A DNA stretch of 64,000 nt, from the NCBI GenBank assembly GCA_902786345.1, contig CADACB010000011.1, positions 1-64,000 on the forward strand. Reading direction: 5' to 3'. Each line of letters opens with the position of its first letter. Positions within the stretch are counted from its first letter, which is position 1. The notes below the pieces were generated by a model that made no database searches, was not told where the DNA came from, and was given only the letters and a program-made list of their open reading frames with translations. Shown piece by piece: positions 17,208-26,095 of the stretch. This stretch comes from an uncultured Ruminococcus sp. (lineage in GTDB: Bacteria > Bacillota > Clostridia > Oscillospirales > Acutalibacteraceae). The translations under genes were made by a program, and so were the position numbers.

Positions 17208-18257
17208 TTGAGTACAAAGAATAAAAAGAAAACCAGATTAACGATTTTGTTCATTATAATAGGTGTGTTGATTCTTGCCATATCTGGTTTTTTTATTTGG
17301 GATTCCATAGAAAGAAAAAAATATTCCGAAGCACCCAACGCTGAGCCGTATACAAATCAGATCCAGTATTATTACGGCGCAGTAGGTTGTATGTATCTTA
17401 TGGATAAAAATAATATTCCGGTAGACGAACAGTATAAGGCTGATATAAAAGAAAAATGCCAACAAATAATAAATGATCTTGATAAGAACGATGTTAGTTT
17501 GCTTCACTTTTCAAGAATCATTGCTATTGATAATTATTTTAATTTTGGAAATGCTCAGGATTATTTTTTTGAATTAGAAGATTATTATGATGAGAAAAGA
17601 AACTTATTTTCAAGTGATAAAATATCCAAGAATGAGAATTATTCAGATTTCACTGAGGATGATATGATAACCTTGGAAGCAAATGCATCAATTGAATTGT
17701 TTAATACCTTAAATTATTTTGAAATCAAATATGAATATCATGATCTTGTTAAAATGTTAGCAGATTTCTTTAATAAAAACAGAGATAAATTCGATGTAAA
17801 AGATTTAGATTCTGAAGACAGAGTTTATATATCGGATCCGATCACATTTGTATTTTATGCTTTACTCAAAACCGGTAATCTGAATTTGATAGAATATGAT
17901 GAAGTCTGGGCTGAACTTGAGAAATCAATAAAGAGCGAAACAGCAGAAGAAAACACCGTTCCTTCTATCGGTGATGTTTTTGAAACTGATACAACACTCG
18001 AGCTTAATAAGACTTTCGATATTGACCTGAAAACCAAATATCCGTCTGTACAGAAATTATATGAGCTTCTTAATTCAGAGGAAGCATTTGAATATAATAA
18101 GGAAAACGAACTTTTTCCACTTGCGATTTTCTCTTATTTTTCCTCTATCAATGATCTTGACCTTTCAAAAAATACATATTTTACAGAGCATATCAATAAG
18201 TGGCTTAAGGATAATTTGAAAGAATACCTAAAAAACAAGCAGAGTTATAGCCTCTGA
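17208..18257 (+). CDS. Membrane-anchored extracytoplasmic protein of unknown function
   Basis: 349 residues. A basic N-terminus and one hydrophobic helix (about 11-30) look like a signal anchor. The rest is hydrophilic, acidic, Asn/Asp/Tyr-rich and probably helical, with no motif I recognise. The start is TTG, supported by a full AAGGAGG (17194-17200) seven bases upstream. It lies 38 bp before the ABC transporter and after the secreted-peptide gene. A role as a partner in export or immunity of that peptide is inferred only from position. Base composition is more AT-rich than in the metabolic genes around it. Confidence 0.72.
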   Translation: MSTKNKKKTRLTILFIIIGVLILAISGFFIWDSIERKKYSEAPNAEPYTNQIQYYYGAVGCMYLMDKNNIPVDEQYKADIKEKCQQIINDLDKNDVSLLHFSRIIAIDNYFNFGNAQDYFFELEDYYDEKRNLFSSDKISKNENYSDFTEDDMITLEANASIELFNTLNYFEIKYEYHDLVKMLADFFNKNRDKFDVKDLDSEDRVYISDPITFVFYALLKTGNLNLIEYDEVWAELEKSIKSETAEENTVPSIGDVFETDTTLELNKTFDIDLKTKYPSVQKLYELLNSEEAFEYNKENELFPLAIFSYFSSINDLDLSKNTYFTEHINKWLKDNLKEYLKNKQSYSL

Positions 18258-18295
18258 TAACTGAGGTTTGTATGGACTTACATCAAGGAGAAAAA

Positions 18296-20554
18296 ATGAA
18301 GCTGAATAATATTACAAAAAAATACAATGACAACTGCATACTGGACAATATAGAACTTTCGCTTACAAAATGCGGTATGGTTTTTGTTCTTGGACCTTCC
18401 GGCAGCGGAAAAAGTACGCTGCTGAACATTTTAGGACTGCTTGATAAAGACTATCAGGGCGATATTACCATTTTCGGTGAAACGCTTGATAAGAAAGAAA
18501 GCTCCTTAGCATATGCCAGAAAAAATCACCTTGGATTTATTTTTCAGGATTTTAACCTGATCAATTCGCTTACTGTCAAGGAAAATATTCTGACATCTCT
18601 TAATATATCCGATAAACCGTTCGATGAAGAAAAATACAAAAAAACATTTGCTCTGCTTGGGCTTGATAAGCTTGAAAACCGAGATGTTACAACTCTTTCA
18701 GGCGGAGAAAAGCAGCGTGTTGCAATAGCGCGCGCTATTTTGAGAAACAGCAAAATAATTCTTGCTGATGAACCAACGGGAAACCTTGACGCTGAAAACA
18801 CAAAGGTGATTTTTGATACTCTCAAAGAGTTCTCTAAAGATAAGCTTATTATTGTTGTCAGTCACGATAATGACGCAGCGCAGCAATATGCCGACTGTAT
18901 TATTACATTAAAGAATAAAAAGACAAATATAGTAAAAAATGATACATACCTCAGCAATCCTGAACTGAAAAATGATGAAGTTCAGGAAACATCTGAAAAA
19001 AGCAAGAAATGGATAAGAAGAATTTCTCTGAATAATCTGAAACGCAGGAAAAGAAAGCTTGTTCCTCTTTTCTTTATTTCTATGTTTTCGCTTTTATTTG
19101 CCGGTATGGTTATGGGAATTTTTTCTACCATTAACAATATGTGCTTCTCTACAAATTCCATATTGGAAACAGACAAATATTCCATACTGAAAAAGGATGA
19201 TCCTTATTTGTTTGATCAGGTTGACGGTGAAATAGTTAAGGAAGTTTCAGATAATGTAAGGTTAGCCGATACTGTAGAGTATTATTATGATAGCATATGT
19301 GTAATGGGAGATTCTGAATCAGTATATCTGAATCATACGGTAATAAAAGATGACGAATTTTTCAGAAAAAGATTGTCAGACAATCTCAACGGCAGTTTTA
19401 TAAATAATGACAATGAAGTGATAATCAATCAAAATCTGTCAGAACAGCTTTTTGACAGTAAGAACAGCGTTGGTAAAGAAGTGACAATTATTTCTAATCA
19501 ACGGGAGTATTCGTGTAAAATCTCAGGTGTTCTGAAGGTAAGTTTCAATAATAGTCAACCAATCATAATGGTAAGTGAAGCCTTGAGTAAAAAGTTCGGA
19601 ACAGACTTAGCAAAAGGAGAAACCGTGTCTTTAGTGGCTCTGGAGGGCGACAACGAAAATTTAGATATGGTAAATACCACTCTTGATGCCGCTTCACCTG
19701 AGCAGAAAATAGTCAGCGGCAGAATGCCTGACAACAAGAATGAAGCTATAATAAGCGTGCATCAGTTCAACAGATTTATTTCTCTTCTGTTTTCCGACAA
19801 CAATAACCTGCTGAGTATTGAAGACATACGCAAAGATCTTATACCTGATGATATAAAAAAGACCCTGCCTGATAAACTCATAAATGTATCTTCAAGTACC
19901 TGTACACTTGGCAAGATAAAAATTGTGGGAATATATGATTGTGAAAATGCAGATGACGGCGATGTGGTTTATATCAACGAAAATACATTTAAAGAATTTA
20001 ATTCACCAAAGATCAATCGCATAGACATTTATGTATACGATCTGTCAGTGTCAGATATACTTACAAAAATAGCAGATGACCACGGACACATAGTTGAGCA
20101 GCCCACAGGCCCTGCAGCTGTTACGCTGGCAGTTCAATTACAGACCATTATAATGCTGTTAGGTGTTATTTGCATTATAATAATTACCATCACGTGTTTT
20201 ATGATCCACTTCTCAACAAAGATGAATATAAAGGACAGAATATATGAAGTTGGAGTAATCAAGTCGCTTGGTTCGGATAATAATTCAATTTTCAGAATGT
20301 TCATAAATGAGAATATTATTATCAGTATTATAACAAGTGCAGCTGCCTCGGTTTTATTGATATTGATAAGCGTTTTGAACTCATCATTTGGTTGGCTGAC
20401 CGTAAACGGAATTCCGGTATTGACCATAGAATGGTGGCATATAGCTGTTATCTTTGTACTTAACTTGATTATTACACTTCTTTCAGCATTAAAGGAAACC
20501 ATTAAAGTATCTCGTATGAATATTATTGATGCTTTGAGAAACAAATATCAATAA
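18296..20554 (+). CDS. MacB-like ABC transporter, fused ATPase and FtsX-type permease
   Basis: 752 residues. The N-terminal ~225 residues are a complete ATPase: GPSGSGKST (Walker A, ~36-44), LSGGEKQRVAIARA (signature), ILADEPTG (Walker B), VVSHD (H-loop). Then come one membrane helix (~255-277), a ~340-residue extracytoplasmic domain, and three C-terminal helices (~625-650, ~677-702, ~715-738). This is the MacB/FtsX topology used to move peptides or lipoproteins across the envelope, or to resist antimicrobial peptides. AAGGAG five bases before the ATG at 18296 fixes the start; an in-frame ATG at 18272 is upstream of that site. It is the last gene of the peptide operon. Confidence 0.88.
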   Translation: MKLNNITKKYNDNCILDNIELSLTKCGMVFVLGPSGSGKSTLLNILGLLDKDYQGDITIFGETLDKKESSLAYARKNHLGFIFQDFNLINSLTVKENILTSLNISDKPFDEEKYKKTFALLGLDKLENRDVTTLSGGEKQRVAIARAILRNSKIILADEPTGNLDAENTKVIFDTLKEFSKDKLIIVVSHDNDAAQQYADCIITLKNKKTNIVKNDTYLSNPELKNDEVQETSEKSKKWIRRISLNNLKRRKRKLVPLFFISMFSLLFAGMVMGIFSTINNMCFSTNSILETDKYSILKKDDPYLFDQVDGEIVKEVSDNVRLADTVEYYYDSICVMGDSESVYLNHTVIKDDEFFRKRLSDNLNGSFINNDNEVIINQNLSEQLFDSKNSVGKEVTIISNQREYSCKISGVLKVSFNNSQPIIMVSEALSKKFGTDLAKGETVSLVALEGDNENLDMVNTTLDAASPEQKIVSGRMPDNKNEAIISVHQFNRFISLLFSDNNNLLSIEDIRKDLIPDDIKKTLPDKLINVSSSTCTLGKIKIVGIYDCENADDGDVVYINENTFKEFNSPKINRIDIYVYDLSVSDILTKIADDHGHIVEQPTGPAAVTLAVQLQTIIMLLGVICIIIITITCFMIHFSTKMNIKDRIYEVGVIKSLGSDNNSIFRMFINENIIISIITSAAASVLLILISVLNSSFGWLTVNGIPVLTIEWWHIAVIFVLNLIITLLSALKETIKVSRMNIIDALRNKYQ

Positions 20555-20560
20555 CAAAAT

Positions 20561-20609
20561 AAAATGACATACTCACCTCATTATTATCGGGAAGTGAGTA
20601 TGTCATTTT
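20561..20609. terminator. Bidirectional terminator
   Basis: A perfect 16-bp stem AAAATGACATACTCAC / GTGAGTATGTCATTTT with A and T flanks, between the convergent ABC transporter and patatin genes. Confidence 0.93.
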
Positions 20610-21460
20610 TAGTTCAGCGCAATAAAGCGGTTTATATCAACAAGTCTGGCTTCGGCATCCTTTACACCCATTTTGTAGATTTCATCAAGTAATTCAGGCT
20701 TGGTACAGCTCCGGCTTATGTTTATCGGGCTTGACGGCTCAATTATAAGTGCATTGTTATTGTCCTGCTCACTATAACATATTTCGCGCTCTTTGTTGTA
20801 GACTTTTGCTCTGTTTACCATAGCTTCAATAAGAGCGGGATATTGCTTGTATTTACTTTTAAGAATAAATAACGGAAAATCCGGCTTATCCTTTTTTATG
20901 TAGCTTCTGTCCCTTGTCAGAACAACAATGTTTTTCGCGATGCCATCTTTAATAGCGTATTCTATGGGTATCGGCGCGGTAACTCCGCCGTCAAGAAGCT
21001 TGTGGTTTCTGAATTCTACTATGTTGGATATGACAGGCAGCGATGCAGAGGCTATTACCGGAGCAAAATCCTGCTTTATATCCTCTTTATCAAAAAACAC
21101 TGCCTTGCCTGTGTTACAGTCGGTTGTACAGACTCGAAGCTGCATAGATGTTTTTCTGAATTCGTCAAAGTCATATGGCAGAAGCTTATTCGCTAATTCT
21201 CCGAAAATAAAATCAAAGCCGAACAAACTTCCTGTTTTCCTCAGAAGCTTCATGCTGCAATACCGTTTGTCAGACGCATATTGTGTGAATATTTTATAAT
21301 TTCTTTTGCTTTGTTTTGAAAGGTAAGAAAGTGCATTGCACGCACCTGCTGAAACTCCATATGTTACCGGCAGAAATATGTTATTTTTTGCAAGAACATC
21401 AAGAACTCCGGCTGTATATGCGCCTCTGCTTCCTCCTCCTTCAAGAATAAGTCCTACCAC
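20609..21460 (-). CDS. Patatin-like phospholipase family protein
   Basis: 283 residues of the patatin/RssA/YjjU type, serine lipid acyl hydrolases that act in the cytoplasm or at the membrane. The oxyanion loop GGGSRGAYTAGVLDVL is at the N-terminus, the nucleophile elbow is GVSAG (Ser in the GxSxG), and the catalytic Asp is in LLDGGVTAPIP. All catalytic elements are present. The start is GTG with AAGGAAG upstream. It is transcribed alone and convergent with the ABC operon. Its substrate is not evident from the sequence. Confidence 0.88.
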   Translation of the reverse strand: MVGLILEGGGSRGAYTAGVLDVLAKNNIFLPVTYGVSAGACNALSYLSKQSKRNYKIFTQYASDKRYCSMKLLRKTGSLFGFDFIFGELANKLLPYDFDEFRKTSMQLRVCTTDCNTGKAVFFDKEDIKQDFAPVIASASLPVISNIVEFRNHKLLDGGVTAPIPIEYAIKDGIAKNIVVLTRDRSYIKKDKPDFPLFILKSKYKQYPALIEAMVNRAKVYNKEREICYSEQDNNNALIIEPSSPINISRSCTKPELLDEIYKMGVKDAEARLVDINRFIALN

Positions 21461-21688
21461 GATCCCACTTCCTTATAATTTGGTTTGATTCCTTTTAAAC
21501 TTAATATGCTATACATTTTCTGAGAAATTTCTGATGTACTCTCATAAGCATTATATATAATCAACAAGTATATTATTATAAATTTGTTATTAATCATACG
21601 GTTATATATAAACAATTCGTTAATAAAAATAAAATTATCTTTGTCATTTCCCTCAATGCTGATCACAGGTGCTTTGTGCAAATTGCCT

Positions 21689-21718
21689 ATGACATTTTTT
21701 CTTTAAAAGTATTATAAT
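21689..21718 (+). promoter_or_regulatory. Sigma-A type promoter
   Basis: ATGACA (21689-21694), 18-bp spacer, TATAAT (21713-21718), 44 bp upstream of the CarD-family gene. Confidence 0.65.
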
Positions 21719-21761
21719 AGATTTAAAGTAAACTTTCAACAAAAGCAAAGGAGAACTTATT

Positions 21762-22265
21762 ATGTTTTGTGTCGGCGATACAGTTATATACGGAACTCAG
21801 GGAGTGTGTAAGATCGTTGGTACTGAGGAAAATGATCTCAGCGGAGATACTATGGAATATTATGTATTAAGGCCTGTTTATGATGAAAATTCTACGGTTT
21901 TTGTACCTATGGGCAACAAAGCACTTTTGGAAAGAATGCGTTCGGTTCTTTCGGCAGAAGAGATATATGCAATGATAAAAAATATGCCTGAGCAGGAAAC
22001 TATCTGGATAGATGATGATAACGACCGTAAAACTGCTTATCAGGAAATAATTAACCGCGGAAACAGAGAAGAACTTGTTCGTCTTATAAAAACACTTCAT
22101 ATGCACAAACTTGAACAGCAGCAAAAGGGAAGAAAGCTTCATATAAGTGACGAAGGCTTTTTGAAGCAGGCAGAAACATTGTTATATAACGAATTTGCCA
22201 TTGTGCTCAACATAAAGCCGAATGAGGTAGTGCCTTTTATAACACAACAGATTGAATTAAATTAA
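21762..22265 (+). CDS. CarD family transcriptional regulator
   Basis: 167 residues. The N-terminal ~60 residues form the CarD/TRCF RNA-polymerase interaction domain (FCVGDTVIYGTQGVCKI, then VFVPMGNK). The C-terminal ~100 residues are the helical DNA-binding part (REELVRLIKTLHMHK, ETLLYNEFAIVLN). CarD proteins bind the RNA polymerase beta subunit and stabilise open promoter complexes. The length is normal for clostridial members. AAAGGAGA precedes the ATG. It has its own promoter and terminator. Confidence 0.9.
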   Translation: MFCVGDTVIYGTQGVCKIVGTEENDLSGDTMEYYVLRPVYDENSTVFVPMGNKALLERMRSVLSAEEIYAMIKNMPEQETIWIDDDNDRKTAYQEIINRGNREELVRLIKTLHMHKLEQQQKGRKLHISDEGFLKQAETLLYNEFAIVLNIKPNEVVPFITQQIELN

Positions 22266-22410
22266 TAATTAATAATTGTGCGGTTAAACTTTTGTGCGAT
22301 TTTTATTTTTGTTTCCGTGCGCTTATTTCACAGTTAAATAAATGTATAACAGTGAAGACGTGGACATCAGCTTAATTTTTCAAAATCCAATATTGCGTTG
22401 GCAATTTTAC

Positions 22411-22434
22411 CCCGGAGGCACTCCGGGATTTTTT
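22411..22434 (+). terminator. Rho-independent terminator
   Basis: CCCGGAG / CTCCGGG stem with a GCA loop and six T. It lies about 145 bp after the CarD gene and 70 bp before malic enzyme. Confidence 0.88.
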
Positions 22435-22504
22435 ATTGTCTGTATTTACTTTGAGATGAAAGTGTAATATAATATAAATATTATAAAATGAAAGGAATTT
22501 TGAA

Positions 22505-23683
22505 ATGGATATAAGACAAGAATCGCTTAAAAAGCACTATGAATGGCAGGGCAAGATTGAGGTTATCTCAAGAGCACCTATAACCAACTCAGAGGAATTG
22601 TCACTTGCATATACCCCCGGTGTTGCAGAGCCTTGCCTTGAAATTAACAAGGATTACGAAAAATCATTTTTACTTACAAGAAGAAGCAATCTTGTTGCTG
22701 TAGTTACAGACGGTACTGCTGTACTCGGACTCGGAGATATAGGTCCTGAGGCTGGTATGCCCGTTATGGAAGGTAAATGTGCACTCTTTAAGGAATTTGG
22801 TGATGTTGACGCTTTTCCTATCTGTGTGCGTTCAAAGGATGTTGATGAGATCGTCCGTACAATATATCTCATCTCAGGCAGCTTTGGCGGTATAAACCTT
22901 GAGGATATTGCTGCTCCAAGATGCTTCGAGATCGAAAGAAAGCTTAAGGAAATATGTGATATTCCCGTATTCCACGATGACCAGCACGGTACAGCTGTTG
23001 TTGTAGCTGCTGCACTAATCAATGCACTCAAAATTGTAAAGAAGGATATAAAGGACATAAAGGTTGTAATTAACGGTGCAGGTTCGGCAGGTATTGCGAT
23101 TGCAAAGCATATTATGAATCTTGGAGTAAAGAATCTTATCCTCTGTGACAGTGCAGGTATTATCTGTGAGGGTGACGCAAGACTTAATTCCGAAAAGGCT
23201 GCAATGGCACAGATCACAAACCGTGAAAAGCTTACGGGTAAGCTTGCAGACGCTATGAAGGGCAGTGATGTATTCATCGGTGTTTCAGCACCCGGAGTTG
23301 TAAGTGAAGAAATGGTAGCTTCAATGAACAAAGACTCAATTGTACTTGCAATGTCTAACCCCACACCTGAGATTATGCCCGATAAAGCGAAGGCTGCCGG
23401 AGCAAGGATAATCGGAACAGGCAGATCGGACTTCCCGAACCAGATCAACAACGTACTTTGTTTCCCGGGAATTTTCAGAGGTGCACTCGACTGTCGCGCA
23501 AAAGAGATAAACGAGGATATGAAGGTTGCAGCATCCTATGCAATTGCATCGCTTGTTGACGATGCCGACCTCAACGAAGATTATATTCTCCCTTATGCAT
23601 TTGATAAGCGTATCGGCAAAACAGTTGCAGCTGCAGTTATGAAGGCAGCAGAAGAAAGCGGCTGTGCTCAGCTCAAAAAATAA
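22505..23683 (+). CDS. mae: Malic enzyme (oxaloacetate-decarboxylating malate dehydrogenase)
   Basis: 392 residues, the short bacterial malic enzyme type. It converts malate to pyruvate and CO2 with reduction of NAD(P). Visible are the catalytic Tyr in YTPGVAEPC, the VVTDGTAVLGLGDIG block, metal-binding EDIAAPRCFEIE, FHDDQHGTA, the dinucleotide fold INGAGSAGIA, and MSNPTPEIMP. No C-terminal phosphotransacetylase extension is present. AAAGGAA stands upstream of the ATG. Together with the OadG/OadB genes at 41.6 kb it points to C4-acid/pyruvate interconversion in fermentation. Confidence 0.93.
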   Translation: MDIRQESLKKHYEWQGKIEVISRAPITNSEELSLAYTPGVAEPCLEINKDYEKSFLLTRRSNLVAVVTDGTAVLGLGDIGPEAGMPVMEGKCALFKEFGDVDAFPICVRSKDVDEIVRTIYLISGSFGGINLEDIAAPRCFEIERKLKEICDIPVFHDDQHGTAVVVAAALINALKIVKKDIKDIKVVINGAGSAGIAIAKHIMNLGVKNLILCDSAGIICEGDARLNSEKAAMAQITNREKLTGKLADAMKGSDVFIGVSAPGVVSEEMVASMNKDSIVLAMSNPTPEIMPDKAKAAGARIIGTGRSDFPNQINNVLCFPGIFRGALDCRAKEINEDMKVAASYAIASLVDDADLNEDYILPYAFDKRIGKTVAAAVMKAAEESGCAQLKK

Positions 23684-23708
23684 TAATTAAAAAGTTTTAA
23701 ATTAACAA

Positions 23709-23756
23709 AACACAGCAGTCTTGCAATGAATCTTGCAGGTCTGCTGTGTTCTTTTT
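23709..23756 (+). terminator. Rho-independent terminator
   Basis: A 10-bp perfect stem AACACAGCAG / CTGCTGTGTT with a 22-base loop and a T-rich tail, 26 bp after malic enzyme. Confidence 0.88.
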
Positions 23757-23900
23757 GTTATTGACAGTCAAATTTTCTTTTAAAGTTTCTGAATTCTGTT
23801 TTGTGTTAAGAGTGTTTTTGGCATATGGCTGAAGCTTAGTGTATTAATTACACAATTATTCAATGAATTTATATATATGTAAGATATTATATTAAAAAAG

Positions 23901-24246
23901 GAGTGAAACGATAAGCCGGGTTCTGTCGTGAACAGCCATCTATCTTGGCAGTCCGTTACCGAAACTGCTCAGTGCCACCTATTCAAAGCCATCGGGCAGA
24001 TGTTATGCTTTATTGCGGTGTTGCTCCGGATAGGGTTTACAGGGCCATACAGTCTCCTGTATGCCGGTGAGCTCTTACCTCGCCTTTCCACCCTTACCTG
24101 TACATAAGCACAGGCGGTATATCTCTGTTGCACTTTCCCTGGGGTCACCCCCGGCGGCCGTTAGCCGTTATCCTTGCCCTATGGAGCCCGGACTTTCCTC
24201 GGGTGCGGCCTTTCGGCACTGCATCCGCAGCTGTTTATCTCACTCC
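23901..24246 (-). ncRNA. rnpB: RNase P RNA component
   Basis: Read on the minus strand, the sequence has the universal RNase P core. Near the 5' end is GAGGAAAGTCCGGGCTCC with AGGGCAAGGATAACGGC. The middle has AGGGTGGAAAGGCGAGGTAAGAGC. The 3' end has TAGATGGCTGTT with CAGAACCCGGCTTAT. Order and spacing fit the type A bacterial RNA of ~346 nt. It is the catalytic subunit that trims 5' leaders from tRNA precursors. The ends are approximate. Open frames on the opposite strand here are artefacts of the structured RNA. Confidence 0.95.
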
Positions 24247-24352
24247 TCCAAAATTATATTACATTTTTCCCATCCTGTCAACATCTGTTCACCGCCGCAC
24301 CCGTGTTCGCGCCGGCGAGCCGCCGGTCCCAATTCGCGTTTTCGCTTTACTG

Positions 24353-24641
24353 CATTACGCTTTGATTATCCAAACCAAACATACGCTGACCGCGGCAGCG
24401 AGCCGCTGCACCCAATTCGCGACCGCGTTCGCTAACGCTCACTCTGATTATCCAAACCAACCATACGCTGACCGCGGCAGCGAGCCGCTGCACCCAATTC
24501 GCGACCGCGTTCGCTAACGCTCACTCTGATTATCCAAACCAACCATACGCTGATCGCGGCAGCGAGCCGCTGCACCCAATTCGCGACCGCGTTCGCTAAC
24601 GCTCACTCTGATTATCCAAACCAACCATACGCTGACCGCGA
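24353..24641. repeat. 82-bp tandem repeat, about 3.5 copies
   Basis: The unit beginning ACGCTGACCGCGGCAGCG recurs at 24383, 24465, 24547 and 24629, always exactly 82 bp apart and with one or two differences per unit. Each unit holds a GC-rich hairpin (GCGGCAGCGAGCCGCTGC) and a second near-palindrome (GCGACCGCGTTCGC). The last copy decays after 24640. Two reverse-complement units occur at 48464-48627. A relative without strict period lies at 40310-40358. The array lies just upstream of rnpB in transcription terms. 82 is not a multiple of three, so it is not a coding repeat. Confidence 0.9.
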
Positions 24642-24772
24642 TTTACCCTTCCACGCACTCCTTGCGTCGCGCTTTAGGAAGGGGTCTGTAAAAATCAGCA
24701 GCAGATTTAAGCTGCATATTCGTGAAAAATACCATTGTTACGCAAAGTAACAGCGGTGTCACAGATAGTGGA

Positions 24773-24801
24773 TTGTTTTTAATTTGCTTTTTAACTATAA
24801 T
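24773..24801 (+). promoter_or_regulatory. Sigma-A type promoter
   Basis: TTGTTT (24773-24778), 17-bp spacer, TATAAT (24796-24801), 34 bp before the start of the Xre regulator. Confidence 0.7.
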
Positions 24802-24834
24802 GAAAGTACCAAATCAAGCAAGGAGGTCATTACA

Positions 24835-25425
24835 ATGACATTAGGCGAAAAAATAAAAGAAGTGAGAAAACAAGCGGGGTTATCTCAGGAAGATTTATCC
24901 AAGAAGTTGGGTATATCACGCAGCGCAGTAGCTAAATGGGAATGCGATAAGGGCATTCCCGATATAGATAATCTGAAAATGCTGTCACAGCTTTTAGATG
25001 TAAGCATTGATTATTTGCTGGATAACGGCGAAACTCCCGATAAGGCAGTAATCAAAGAGCCGATTGACCTTTCCAAATATGGCAAAGGAAGCCGCAGGGC
25101 AAAAAAGGATAGAATAATCCGAGAAAAATATCCTGAAGCAATCATTCATCCGCTGCTTGCAAAAACAAAACTGACAAAGGGCGAGGCTGCACTTGACTGG
25201 GGTATTGTGCTTGCCACCGATGCACCTGCCGGTATTCCCGGTTTAATCCACTCTTTTCAAGACTCTGGCAATCGGTACTATATGGTAGAGCAAGGCGAGA
25301 AGCAGTTGCTTGTATTAATCACCGATGAATTTATGGTGAGCCGTGAACCGGCACAAAAACAGCACTCCGATAAATTTGAAATTGGCAATATTAAATTTAC
25401 GAAATGCTCTTATGAGGTAAAGTGA
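24835..25425 (+). CDS. Xre-family transcriptional regulator with C-terminal extension
   Basis: 196 residues. The N-terminal ~65 residues are a Cro/CI helix-turn-helix (LGEKIKEVRKQAGLSQEDLSKKLGISRSAVAKWE, split by the usual turn). The remaining ~130 residues carry no domain I recognise, but include a conserved-looking WGIVLATDAPAGIPG patch and two beta-like stretches. Sensing of a ligand or partner by that part is plausible. AGGAGGTCA stands about six bases before the ATG. A longer in-frame start at 24784 overlaps the promoter and is rejected. It is a single gene with no obvious target next to it. Confidence 0.88.
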   Translation: MTLGEKIKEVRKQAGLSQEDLSKKLGISRSAVAKWECDKGIPDIDNLKMLSQLLDVSIDYLLDNGETPDKAVIKEPIDLSKYGKGSRRAKKDRIIREKYPEAIIHPLLAKTKLTKGEAALDWGIVLATDAPAGIPGLIHSFQDSGNRYYMVEQGEKQLLVLITDEFMVSREPAQKQHSDKFEIGNIKFTKCSYEVK

Positions 25426-25672
25426 TCCCACGGGTAAACAGAACACAAAAGAACACATACCGGTTATTTTCGAAGCAGTGTGTCTGAGGAGATCTGCTGC
25501 CTGTTTTAAAGTGAGGGATATGATTGTTTCATCAGGTTGTTTAATTAATAATTGCGTTTATATTTTTGCAGTATTCAACCTCAATTCCGAATTTATTATG
25601 CATCGTTTAAGACATCTTATTGATGTGAATAAAAATGAACTCTCAGTGACCATAATGAATAAAGTTTCGCTC
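25426..25672. other. Non-coding gap
   Basis: No supported gene. It contains AATTAATAATTGCGTTTA near 25543-25560, a sequence also found near 48057-48074. A long open frame that crosses this gap and the hairpin repeat has no ribosome site and no protein-like composition. Confidence 0.4.
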
Positions 25673-25734
25673 AAGCCTTTACAAAGGCTTGCGGGGTCAA
25701 GGGGCGGCGCCCTTGTCGCACTCCGCAGAGTGCG
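25673..25734. repeat. Three-hairpin intergenic repeat element
   Basis: Three consecutive hairpins in 62 bp: AAGCCTTT/AAAGGCTT (25673-25690), AAGGG(G)C/GCCCTT (25699-25714) and CGCACTC/GAGTGCG (25717-25734). The compact build and GC-rich content, unlike its AT-rich surroundings, mark it as an interspersed palindromic element rather than a plain terminator. Confidence 0.6.
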
Positions 25735-25773
25735 AAATCCCCATATAAGATACACTCAGAAAAAAGATAAAAC

Positions 25774-25824
25774 AAAAAGGCTGCTGTACACCGAGTTTTT
25801 TCGCTTGTGCAGCAGCCTTTTTCA
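25774..25824. terminator. Probable bidirectional terminator
   Basis: AAAAAGGCTGCTG pairs with CAGCAGCCTTTTT across a ~22-base loop, with T on the right and A on the left flank. It can end the plus-strand Xre transcript and the minus-strand operon that finishes at 25875. Confidence 0.8.
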
Positions 25825-25874
25825 ATATTGATCATAAGTGATTCAGTAACATCGTTTTTGCATCTCTTTCAAAA

Positions 25875-26045
25875 TTATTCACGGTTTCGTGAAGAACAAA
25901 GCGCTCTTTGTGCAGCAATCGTTGACAGAGTATCTCCAAGCTGAACTATCAGTGCCGCAAGCAATGTCAGCTCTTCATCGCTGAAATGAGCCGCTATTGC
26001 ATTTGCAGCAGCAGTTGTCGATGCAGTAAGCTCACACGCATTCAT
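25875..26045 (-). CDS. 56-residue conserved small protein (DUF6774-like)
   Basis: The minus strand reads MNACELTASTTAAANAIAAH, continues through FSDEELTLLAALIVQLGDTL, and ends CSSRNRE at a TAA (25875-25877). GGAGTGATA stands just before the ATG. The pattern, a Cys near the N-terminus, an Ala-rich helix, a DEEL turn, a second helix QLGDTLSTIAAQRA and a Cys, fits a small conserved family of gut Clostridia that I know as DUF6774. Its function is unknown. It is the last gene of a minus-strand run after the SPFH and ribbon-helix-helix genes, with a terminator following. Confidence 0.75.
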   Translation of the reverse strand: MNACELTASTTAAANAIAAHFSDEELTLLAALIVQLGDTLSTIAAQRALCSSRNRE

Positions 26046-26095
26046 ATATTATCACTCCATATTATAATATGAATAACTGAAAGCGTTTGTGATAT

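Noticed and set aside
21454..21681. 75-codon frame upstream of the patatin gene
   Set aside because: AT-rich, no ribosome site, overlaps the patatin start and the divergent promoter region.
24061..24517. Open frames of 120-130 codons on the plus strand
   Set aside because: They lie antisense to the RNase P RNA and run into the 82-bp repeats. There is no ribosome site, and the translated sequence merely mirrors the GC-rich repeat.
24353..24641. Possible CRISPR array
   Set aside because: The whole 82-bp unit is repeated, without unique spacers, and there are no cas genes nearby.
25478..25831. 117-codon frame on the plus strand
   Set aside because: It crosses the three-hairpin repeat and a terminator, lacks a ribosome site and has no protein-like pattern.
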